Below are positions 1 to 5,899 of a stretch of DNA of 11,467 nt, in pieces (the stretch's first letter is position 1; the number at the start of each line of letters is the position of its first letter). The stretch is from Candidatus Babeliales bacterium (GTDB lineage: Bacteria > Babelota > Babeliae > Babelales > CAZZPM01), in the NCBI GenBank assembly GCA_016763165.1, contig JAESUJ010000020.1, forward strand, positions 1 through 11,467, read 5' to 3'. The translations under genes were made by a program, and so were the position numbers. Below the pieces are notes generated by a model, which searched no databases, had not been told where the DNA came from, and saw only the letters and a program-made list of their open reading frames with translations.

Positions 1-222
1 AAAAAAGTAATCGAAATAATTGCAAAAAAGCTCTCTATGCAACCAGAAAACATTAGTCCCAATGAAACATTTAAAGCTCTCGGTGCTGATTCTTTGGACA
101 TCGTTGAAATTATTATGAACTTTGAAGAGACATTTAATATCGAAATCAAAGATGAAGATGCTGAGAAAATCATGGATGTAAAGCATTCCATAGATTATAT
201 TCATGCACTTCGTAATACATAG
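1..222 (+). CDS. acpP: Acyl carrier protein, 5'-truncated by window edge
   Basis: Acyl carrier protein carries growing fatty-acyl chains as thioesters on a phosphopantetheine arm in the cytoplasm. The frame is open from base 1, so the start lies to the left of the window. An internal ATG at 37 is not the real start, because upstream codons (KKVIEIIAKKLS) match ACP helix 1. The modification site is the Ser of GADSLD, followed by the helix II segment IVEIIMNFEETFNIEI, typical of type II fatty-acid-synthesis ACPs. The acidic helix III region (DEDAEKIMDV) and the C-terminal DYIHAL are also family-like. The stop is 8 nt before ruvA, so the genes are probably co-transcribed. The ACP would supply acyl chains for phospholipid, and for lipid A if the organism makes LPS. 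Identity is secure; only the N-terminus is missing. Confidence 0.93.
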   Translation, partial: KKVIEIIAKKLSMQPENISPNETFKALGADSLDIVEIIMNFEETFNIEIKDEDAEKIMDVKHSIDYIHALRNT

Positions 223-230
223 ATAAAAAC

Positions 231-827
231 ATGATAGACCAAATTCAAGGCGTCGTTACCGCTCATTACGAAAAAAGCATTCAAGTCAACATGCATGGAT
301 GCGGTTTTTTGTTGTACGTAGCAGAACCTTCAATACATCTGCTTGATTCCACAGCTACATTTTTAACCCATTTTCATTGGAATCAAGATCGTGGCCCTTC
401 TTTGTATGGCTTTGAAAACAGACTTGATCGATCTCTTTTTTTACATCTCATCGATGTTCCTAAAATTGGTCCCAACCTCGCTATGCAACTGATGTCACAA
501 TCTCCATCTGCCATGCTTATTTCACTCATTCAAGATGAAAAAATAAAGCAACTGAGTGGCTATCATGGCTTGGGTGCAAAAAAAGCAGAACAGATTGTCT
601 ATTCACTCAAAAAGAAAATAAAAACTCTTGCAACACTTGTACCAACATCTGAAATGTCGAGTAAATACCATGATTCTAGTAAAATTAATGATGTTCTGAT
701 TTCACTAGGCTACTCAAAACAAGAGGTAACATCCGCTCTCTCTTTTATCAACAATACTGAAGAACAGTCATTTGATACATTATTGAGAACAGCGCTCAGC
801 TATCTTTCAAAACATAAAATGTTGTAA
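231..827 (+). CDS. ruvA: Holliday junction branch migration protein RuvA
   Basis: RuvA binds four-way DNA junctions as a tetramer and loads the RuvB motor for branch migration. The protein is 198 aa (E. coli 203). Residues 1-62 form the OB-fold domain I, ending in the family-typical LYGF at 58-61. Two helix-hairpin-helix motifs follow, VPKIGPNLA (76-84) and YHGLGAKKAE (111-120), matching the NGVGPKLA and LPGIGKKTAE positions of E. coli. A Ser/Lys-rich linker (about 132-150) leads to domain III (152-196, ISLGYSKQEV), which contacts RuvB. The acidic pin of domain I (E. coli Glu55-Asp56) appears here as Gln52-Asp53. The gene lies in the acpP operon, 4 nt before mnmA, and not beside ruvB or ruvC. 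Confidence 0.93.
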   Translation: MIDQIQGVVTAHYEKSIQVNMHGCGFLLYVAEPSIHLLDSTATFLTHFHWNQDRGPSLYGFENRLDRSLFLHLIDVPKIGPNLAMQLMSQSPSAMLISLIQDEKIKQLSGYHGLGAKKAEQIVYSLKKKIKTLATLVPTSEMSSKYHDSSKINDVLISLGYSKQEVTSALSFINNTEEQSFDTLLRTALSYLSKHKML

Positions 828-831
828 CAGC

Positions 832-1902
832 ATGAACAAAAAAACAAAGATTGCATTTCTTATTTCAGGTGGCGTTGACAGCTCTCTTGCGCTTCAACTG
901 CTTCATCAAGAAAATGTTGAAATCAAAGCATTTTATCTGAAAATCTGGCTTGAAGATGAACTCTCTTTTTTGGGAAATTGCCCATGGAAAGAAGATTTGT
1001 CATACATCGAACCACTTTGTGAAAAATTAAATATCCCTCTTGAAATCGTTCCTTTTCAAAAAGAATATTGGGATAAAATAGTCAAGTATGTCATTGCTGA
1101 AATCAAAAAAGGGAACAGCCCAAATCCAGATATGCTCTGCAATCCTTGTATTAAGTTCGGAGCTTTTCACGACCATCTTGATTCCTCTTTTGATTTTATT
1201 GCAACAGGACATTACGCTCAAAAAAAAACATTCTCAGATCATTCATTATTGCAATCAGCTAAAGACTCTTTTAAAGATCAAACATATTTCTTGGCTCAAC
1301 TTTCACAAAAACAACTCAGTGAAGCTCTTTTTCCAATCGGCCATCTTACCAAGCAAGAAGTTCGTCAAAAAGCACTCGAGTTTCAACTACCTGCAATGAA
1401 CCGAAAAGATAGCCAAGGCATCTGCTTTTTAGGAAAAATATCCTTTAATGACTTCATTCGCCATCATGTAGGCGAAAATCCTGGCAACATCATCGAACAC
1501 GAAACAGGAAAAATACTTGGCAGACATAAAGGTTTTTGGTTTCACACCATCGGTCAACGCAAAGGACTCGGTCTATCTGGAGGTCCTTGGTACGTCGTAG
1601 GAAAGAATACTGATGAAAACATTGTTTACGCATCAAAAAATTATTTTGAGCTTGAACAGAAACGGAGAGCATGTATAGTTTCTCATTTCAGCTGGATTTA
1701 TAAGGCTCCCAATAAAGAAAACCTCGAAGTGAAATTTCGCCACGGAGAACAACGATACAAATGTACTCTTGAGATGATAGACAATGATGAAGGCAAGGTT
1801 CTCATTGACGGACAAGATCAAGGAATTGCACCAGGACAATTTGCTGTCTTTTATGATGACGACATCTGTTTGGGAAGTGCAACAATCAAAAAAGCCTTAT
1901 GA
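832..1902 (+). CDS. mnmA: tRNA-specific 2-thiouridylase MnmA
   Basis: MnmA adenylates and thiolates U34 of the Glu, Gln and Lys tRNAs, giving 2-thiouridine at the wobble position. The 356-aa length is normal. The PP-loop ATP motif is SGGVDSS at 12-18. The NPDMLCN segment supplies Asp100 and Cys103, and DSQGICF supplies the catalytic Cys198; these correspond to E. coli Asp99, Cys102 and Cys199. The tRNA-binding middle region (HTIGQRKGLGL, 238-248) and the C-terminal beta-barrel (about 278-356, with APGQFAVFY at 333-341) are both present. An extra Cys106 makes a C103-N-P-C106 pair, which is not in the E. coli enzyme. The gene starts 4 nt after ruvA, and its last codons overlap the next start codon (ATGA), implying translational coupling. 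Confidence 0.95.
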   Translation: MNKKTKIAFLISGGVDSSLALQLLHQENVEIKAFYLKIWLEDELSFLGNCPWKEDLSYIEPLCEKLNIPLEIVPFQKEYWDKIVKYVIAEIKKGNSPNPDMLCNPCIKFGAFHDHLDSSFDFIATGHYAQKKTFSDHSLLQSAKDSFKDQTYFLAQLSQKQLSEALFPIGHLTKQEVRQKALEFQLPAMNRKDSQGICFLGKISFNDFIRHHVGENPGNIIEHETGKILGRHKGFWFHTIGQRKGLGLSGGPWYVVGKNTDENIVYASKNYFELEQKRRACIVSHFSWIYKAPNKENLEVKFRHGEQRYKCTLEMIDNDEGKVLIDGQDQGIAPGQFAVFYDDDICLGSATIKKAL

Positions 1903-2420
1903 TTTCAGTAATTTCTTTGATTCTATTTTTTTCAACCTCTATTTTTGCTACTGAACCTAAAGAAAAAAATGAAGAATCAACTACATCCGAAATATCTATT
2001 TCTAGCGATGAAGCAGAAATCAAACAGAATCAAGACAAAACAACAAGTATTATCTATGAAAAGAACGTTGTTCTCTCTTGGAAAGAGCTTCAGCTCAAAA
2101 CAGAAAAAGTAATCCTTTCAATACAGAACAAAGAACATTCGTATCTGACCTGCCCTCAAAAAATCCACCTCACCTATAAAGATCTTTCAATCAAGGCAGC
2201 TGAAGCAGAATGTGACATAGCAAAACAGCAAATCAGACTCACCAAAGATGTTTCCATTGAAAAAAAAAGTTCTCCTCAGACTCCTTTCCGCACAACAAGT
2301 CATGCCCAGAGCATGATAATCAATCTCAAGTCAAAAAAAACAAGGCTATTTGGAATTAAATCAACTCCTGTAAAAACAACTATTTTCATAAAAAAAAACA
2401 GCCTACCTATCACTACCTAG
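1899..2420 (+). CDS. lptA: LptA/OstA-like periplasmic protein (probable LPS transport)
   Basis: The 173-aa product has a Sec signal peptide (hydrophobic residues 2-16, likely cleavage after Ala17). A charged linker rich in Glu, Thr and Ser precedes a beta-rich region at 34-165. ISSDEAEIKQ, then IIYEKNVVLSW (51-61) and LQLKTEKVIL (64-73), resemble the OstA/LptA pattern: a bioactive-strand repeat, a G/KNVVL strand, then LKLxAdkv. In that family the protein forms a beta-jellyroll bridge carrying lipopolysaccharide from the inner membrane to the LptDE translocon. Membership rests on this pattern, and an LptC-like role is the main alternative. The ATGA overlap with mnmA sets the start and places the gene last in the acpP-ruvA-mnmA operon. 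No clear terminator follows. If the call is right, the organism has an LPS-type outer membrane. Confidence 0.6.
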   Translation: MISVISLILFFSTSIFATEPKEKNEESTTSEISISSDEAEIKQNQDKTTSIIYEKNVVLSWKELQLKTEKVILSIQNKEHSYLTCPQKIHLTYKDLSIKAAEAECDIAKQQIRLTKDVSIEKKSSPQTPFRTTSHAQSMIINLKSKKTRLFGIKSTPVKTTIFIKKNSLPITT

Positions 2421-2550
2421 AATTTGCCACTTTCATAGATTGCCCATACAGATACAGAATATTACAAAGAGACAACGCCTTCTACTAAGAGAATAAAAAT
2501 ATAAATATAGCAAATTCTTTATTTTCCATTAGAAAATGTTTTAAAATAGA

Positions 2551-2572
2551 AATATCAAATATAAATGATATT
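2551..2572. promoter_or_regulatory. 7-bp inverted repeat before the RS-repeat gene
   Basis: AATATCA (2551-2557) and TGATATT (2566-2572) are perfect inverted arms separated by 8 A/T-rich bases. They end 17 nt before the ribosome binding site GGGAG (2589-2593) of the gene at 2600. This spacing could suit an operator or a leader hairpin. The 2421-2599 gap is very AT-rich, so chance is a serious alternative. I found no convincing -35/-10 pair in the gap. Confidence 0.2.
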
Positions 2573-2599
2573 AAACTATACGAAAAAAGGGAGTTCCTT

Positions 2600-3652
2600 A
2601 TGAAATTACGTTTTATAGGTTGCTTGCAGCTCTTTCTGGTCTGCTTTCTTACGATACAGAATGTACATGCAAGTGAACTATCACCTGCTGAGGCACGAGA
2701 TAAAATATCAGAAAGTTTACTCAAAAAAAATGATACTATGCTCAAACTCAAAGAAATGCCTAATTACTGGATGCGTATTATCAATATTCTCACAAAAGGA
2801 CTCGATGTTTGCGACTTGGTCGGTGTTGATAAAATATCATTCGTAGAAGATATTAACTCTGTTATGAAAAGTCCTATCACTTATCGATCTTCTTTAGAAA
2901 AAATTCGATTCCTTCGTGTTATCAAACGAGCAAAAAGCCATGATGCTTTTGACGGAATCAGGAAATCACAAGATGATTTTGATACGCTTGAAAACTATGT
3001 TGATGGCCTTATCAATAGAGACGATTACTTTGAAGCAGTCGCTCAATTATTATCAACAGATAAAATTACTGAACGACGCGGAACTGAAATTGTATCATAC
3101 CTCTCATATTTAGCGTATGAAGATGATCTCTCAAATAATGACAAAAATGCTATTCGAAAACTTATTTATATAGCAATAGATGCATTGCCAGCACATGAAG
3201 AACAACTTGAAAACCTTCTGAAACTTCTTAATCGCAAACCAGAAGTGATTACTAGAATCATAGAAAATGATAGGGAACGTGATTCTGAAGAGATGTTCAA
3301 AACGTATGAAATTCGCGATACCAGTAGACAAGGTGGCGCAAAGGGGCGTAGAAGCGGACGAGTAACAATACGAACCAGTCGTGATCGAATGCAATCAGGA
3401 CCATCAAAGCGTCGTAGGGATCGAGAAGAAGAATCATACGACATAAGCAAATACCGAGGAGAAGAAAGACTCGACCGCAACGATAGAGGTGATCGACGAT
3501 CAAGCAGTCGTGGCAACCGATCAAGTCGAAATGAAAGATCAAGTCAAAATGAAAGAAGCAGTAGAGGAAGTCGATCAAGTCGAAGTGAGAGATCAAGTCG
3601 AAACGAAAGATCGAGTCGAAGAGAAAGAAGCTATCGTGATGAAAATGTATAA
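2600..3652 (+). CDS. Exported helical protein with Arg/Ser-repeat C-terminal tail
   Basis: I do not recognise this family. The 350-aa product has a Sec signal peptide (basic MKLR, hydrophobic 5-20, VHA cleavage site at 22-24). Residues 27-230 look alpha-helical and charged, with no membrane segments. From about 242 to the end the chain is low-complexity and strongly basic. The last 50 residues contain 15 Arg and 18 Ser, arranged as hexads of the type RSSRNE (307-348). Such a tail should be disordered and bind polyanions such as RNA, DNA, LPS or acidic surface polymers. It resembles the RS domains of eukaryotic SR proteins, but function cannot be read from this. The start is well supported by GGGAG at 2589-2593, 6 nt before the ATG. 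The gene stands alone and ends at a strong terminator. A secreted host-directed factor is a speculation only. Confidence 0.82.
   Translation: MKLRFIGCLQLFLVCFLTIQNVHASELSPAEARDKISESLLKKNDTMLKLKEMPNYWMRIINILTKGLDVCDLVGVDKISFVEDINSVMKSPITYRSSLEKIRFLRVIKRAKSHDAFDGIRKSQDDFDTLENYVDGLINRDDYFEAVAQLLSTDKITERRGTEIVSYLSYLAYEDDLSNNDKNAIRKLIYIAIDALPAHEEQLENLLKLLNRKPEVITRIIENDRERDSEEMFKTYEIRDTSRQGGAKGRRSGRVTIRTSRDRMQSGPSKRRRDREEESYDISKYRGEERLDRNDRGDRRSSSRGNRSSRNERSSQNERSSRGSRSSRSERSSRNERSSRRERSYRDENV
3518..3643 (+). repeat. Seven in-frame 18-bp tandem repeats (RSSRNE-type hexads)
   Basis: Seven consecutive 18-bp units encode RSSRNE, RSSQNE, RSSRGS, RSSRSE, RSSRNE, RSSRRE and RSYRDE. A weaker eighth unit (SSSRGN, 3500-3517) precedes them. 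The DNA consensus is close to AGATCAAGTCGAAATGAA, with drift mainly at unit positions 4-6 of the peptide. The array is coding and in phase with the gene at 2600, so it is a protein repeat that probably grew by slippage or unequal recombination. Copy number is expected to vary between relatives. Confidence 0.9.
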
Positions 3653-3680
3653 GTAATTAAAAATAGAAACTGTAAAAAAA

Positions 3681-3714
3681 AAGAGTCTGATTAAAATAAT
3701 CAGACTCTTTTTTT
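3681..3714. terminator. Bidirectional intrinsic terminator
   Basis: A 13-bp perfect stem (3681-3693 with 3697-3709) has a 3-nt AAA loop. It is preceded by a run of A (3674-3680) and followed by a run of T (3708-3714). Read rightward it ends the RS-repeat gene (stop at 3652). Read leftward, the A run becomes a U run and it ends the trmD cluster (stop at 3726). The convergent layout fits a shared terminator. Confidence 0.9.
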
Positions 3715-3725
3715 AATATTCTTTC

Positions 3726-5087
3726 TTAAAATCCCAACCACCGATCAAGAATAATTGCAATAGCAGAACGAACAGAGAGATGATTGTAATCAGTCAGTCC
3801 ATAAATTGGCTTTAGGATAAAATCACTCTGATCCATAATATACGAAGCCAACCCTTGTCCTGTTCCAAAAATAAGTAGAATCGGTTTTTCAAGTTGCCAT
3901 ACAATATTTTGAGATTGATAATCAATCGCCGGTACGTTGTCATACGTCTTAGCGGAAGTTGTTAATAAAAGAGGATTTTGACCTTCATCATCAGATATTA
4001 TTTTTTTAACTTCATCAAATGAACGAACTATTTTTAATAAAGAAATTGCATCTGCTCGTTGAGAGTTGTACTCTTTTCCCGATTTTCCATGCCAAAAGTC
4101 CAGAAATGTTTGGATAATTCTATGCTGATCCTCAAGAGGAGTTACAATAAAAACCTGTTTAATTCCATAAGTTCGTGCAGATCTACAAATATCATGTAAG
4201 TTAAACGATCCAACAGAAGTATTTCCAACATCACCATTTTTTATAATAACGTCACTATGCATGAGAACAATATAATGTGATGGGATTTTGGATAAAGCTT
4301 CTTTTCTATGTTTTTTTTCTAACCCAAGTTTTTTAATAAGGTCAAAACGAAAAAGCATTGTTTTACGCAAAGCAGCGCTACTTCGCCATTCTTGTAAAGC
4401 TTTATGATTTCCAGAACGAATGACCTCAGGCATCTGATACCCCTGCCATACAGTAGGTAAGGCATATGAAGGATAATCTAATAAGCCTTCTTCAAACGAC
4501 TCTTCAGCTACAGAGTCAGCATTGCCTACAACTCCAGGAAGTAGTCGTAAAAAACCTTCTAAAAAGAGATTTGCTGCAGCCTCTCCGCCCATCAAAACAT
4601 AATCACCTACTGACAGTAGCATATCAGCATAATGTTCCTCAACACGAACATCCATCCCTTCATAACGACTACAAATCAATAGAATATGCTTTGATATATA
4701 TTTTTGACGATCATCAAGATTGGAATTATCTAACTTTTTTGATTCATCTGTATCGGATTCATCTTGATTCAAAGAAAAAGATGCTAATTGCCTTAAGAGA
4801 TCTTGCGTAAGAAGCTTTCCTTGTGGAGAAAAGAAAATACGATACGACGGCCCATGCAGCTGCTCAACATGTTCAATTGTACGAGCTACCACCTCAGGCT
4901 TGATAACCATTCCTGGTCCATGACCAGCAATAGAAACATCGATACGCTCTCCAGGTTCACAAAAATCAGAATATGCAAAACTTTGACATTGAACCTTTTT
5001 TTCTTGTATCGATCGAGCAATTAAACTCATCTCAAGAAAAGGTTTATGCAAAACAGGAAAAACTGAAATAATTGAAATTTTTAACAC
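3726..5087 (-). CDS. trmD: TrmD-type tRNA methyltransferase fused to a second SPOUT RNA methyltransferase domain
   Basis: The product is 453 aa, whereas TrmD is normally about 240-255. Residues 1-255 are the TrmD domain, which in the family methylates G37 of tRNA from SAM via a trefoil knot. Knot and SAM motifs are kept: SPQG (87-90), RYEGMD (141-146), VGDYVLMGGE (160-169), LPGVVG (183-188). Residues 270-453 match the SAM-dependent RNA methyltransferase family Methyltrn_RNA_4 (PF09936), with HDICRSARTYG, FIVTPLEDQ, TSAK, LLIFGTGQGL and DYNHLSVRSAIAIILDR. That family is often encoded as a separate gene beside trmD. The TrmD half has odd substitutions: GHGPGM for GGGPGM, Glu196 at the E. coli Asp169 position, YALP for YTRP. 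It also has an acidic insert of about 28 aa (about 105-132). The start is GTG, with AAAAGG at 5094-5099. The gene is last in the ffh-rpsP-khpA cluster. Confidence 0.9.
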   Translation of the reverse strand: MLKISIISVFPVLHKPFLEMSLIARSIQEKKVQCQSFAYSDFCEPGERIDVSIAGHGPGMVIKPEVVARTIEHVEQLHGPSYRIFFSPQGKLLTQDLLRQLASFSLNQDESDTDESKKLDNSNLDDRQKYISKHILLICSRYEGMDVRVEEHYADMLLSVGDYVLMGGEAAANLFLEGFLRLLPGVVGNADSVAEESFEEGLLDYPSYALPTVWQGYQMPEVIRSGNHKALQEWRSSAALRKTMLFRFDLIKKLGLEKKHRKEALSKIPSHYIVLMHSDVIIKNGDVGNTSVGSFNLHDICRSARTYGIKQVFIVTPLEDQHRIIQTFLDFWHGKSGKEYNSQRADAISLLKIVRSFDEVKKIISDDEGQNPLLLTTSAKTYDNVPAIDYQSQNIVWQLEKPILLIFGTGQGLASYIMDQSDFILKPIYGLTDYNHLSVRSAIAIILDRWLGF

Positions 5088-5260
5088 TAAAAACCTTTTA
5101 ATACTATTAAGTGACTCTCGTAAAGATTGTTAAGCTGCTACTTCTCTACAATAATACATCTACCCTAGTCTTAAAAAAGACCTGCTTTGACTAGGACAAT
5201 AGAACAAGACATTCCCTGAAGATAGCTACAGATTTTCAATTATATTATGAAAAGAAATCT
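5088..5260 (-). promoter_or_regulatory. 173-nt leader between khpA and trmD with hairpins; no rimM
   Basis: No ORF is seen here, although rimM commonly occupies this slot. Read on the minus strand, the first structure is a TTTTCA/TGAAAA hairpin just after the khpA stop. Further on, CCTAGTC and GACTAGG (5164-5170 and 5189-5195 on +) form a perfect 7-bp stem. A mutually exclusive GTCTT/AAGAC stem (5168-5172 with 5177-5181) uses part of the same arm. No T run follows, so these are not plain terminators. An attenuator or processing site is possible but unproven. Confidence 0.3.
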
Positions 5261-5497
5261 TTACTCTAAAATTTCAAGATTTGCTCGTTTATTTAATTTA
5301 GTTGCAGCAGCATGTACCAATGTACGAATAGATCGAGCGGTTCGCCCTTCTTTTCCAATAACTTTACCCAAGTCTTCAGGAGCAACACGAAGCTCAACAA
5401 CAAGTGTCTGACTACCTTCTACTTCTGAAACAAGGATTGATTCTGGCTTATCAACAAGATACTTTACTATGCACTCAACCAATTTTTTCAACTTCAT
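5261..5497 (-). CDS. khpA: KH-domain RNA-binding protein KhpA (YlqC family)
   Basis: The 78-aa protein is a single KH domain, normal for this family. The RNA-contacting GxxG loop is GKEG (48-51) within VIGKEGRTARSIRTLV. It is preceded by the beta strand TLVVELRVAPEDLGK (31-45). KhpA-type proteins bind RNA, often with KhpB/Jag, and in some Gram-positives influence cell elongation and sRNA function. Here the role is inferred only from the family. A Shine-Dalgarno GAGGA (5505-5509 on +) sits 7 nt before the ATG. The rpsP-khpA order is the classic ribosome-maturation arrangement. The 85-nt gap to rpsP contains a candidate attenuator. Confidence 0.92.
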   Translation of the reverse strand: MKLKKLVECIVKYLVDKPESILVSEVEGSQTLVVELRVAPEDLGKVIGKEGRTARSIRTLVHAAATKLNKRANLEILE

Positions 5498-5551
5498 ACC
5501 ACGATCCTCATCTTGCCTAATAATTTATTCTACCCTTTTTACTTACAAAGC

Positions 5552-5593
5552 AAAAAAAGGTAAAGAGCTTAACTGGTAAAAGTTATTTACCAG
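5552..5593 (-). promoter_or_regulatory. Possible terminator/antiterminator pair between rpsP and khpA
   Basis: Minus-strand reading gives CTGGTAAA (5593-5586), TTTACCAG (5580-5573), then TTTACC (5564-5559) directly followed by seven T (5558-5552). The first two form a perfect 8-bp stem around a 5-nt loop that contains the rpsP stop codon. Alternatively GGTAAA can pair with the second TTTACC, giving a weak 6-bp stem abutting the T run. The two folds exclude each other, which is attenuator-like. The terminator stem is AT-rich and weak. Confidence 0.3.
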
Positions 5594-5825
5594 CTACACC
5601 CATTTTAATAATTTTGCTAGCAGCATCGGTACATAAAGCGCCCATGGAAGTCCAATATTTTATACGATCTGTATGCAATTGAATAACAGAGTGCTTAATT
5701 GGATCATATGTTCCAAGATTGTCCAAAACTGCACCATCACGCTTAACTCGCTCATCAACAGCGACTAAGCGCCAGTAAGGACGATTTTTTGTACCAAGAC
5801 GGCTCAATCTAATTTTAACAGCCAT
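5583..5825 (-). CDS. rpsP: Small ribosomal subunit protein bS16
   Basis: The 80-aa protein is a full-length bS16, a 30S assembly protein that binds the 5' domain of 16S rRNA. The N-terminus MAVKIRLSRLGTKNRPYWR is near-consensus. It is followed by LVAVDERVKRDG (20-31), the LGTYDP turn (37-42) and RIKYWTSMGALCTDAA (54-69), which corresponds to the RxxYWLxxGAxPTDxV helix. The short GVAGK end is normal. The start has AAAGGA upstream. The gene lies 74 nt after ffh and belongs to the same minus-strand cluster. The stop codon falls in the loop of a hairpin that may affect read-through into khpA. Confidence 0.96.
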   Translation of the reverse strand: MAVKIRLSRLGTKNRPYWRLVAVDERVKRDGAVLDNLGTYDPIKHSVIQLHTDRIKYWTSMGALCTDAASKIIKMGVAGK

Positions 5826-5899
5826 AAAATAAATCCTTTAAAAAAAATAGTTTAACTTAACCTTTAAATACTTATATTACACCACAACTTACTAATTTT

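Noticed and set aside
1088..1399. 103-codon plus-strand frame within mnmA
   Set aside because: It is a different frame of a clearly conserved gene, with no family resemblance and no initiation signal.
3166..3596. Minus-strand open frames of 99 and 116 codons opposite the Arg/Ser-rich gene
   Set aside because: They arise because the repetitive coding strand has few stops on its complement. The peptides are themselves repetitive and lack ribosome binding sites.
3518..3643. CRISPR-like array
   Set aside because: The units are contiguous 18-bp in-frame coding repeats, with no spacers and no cas genes.
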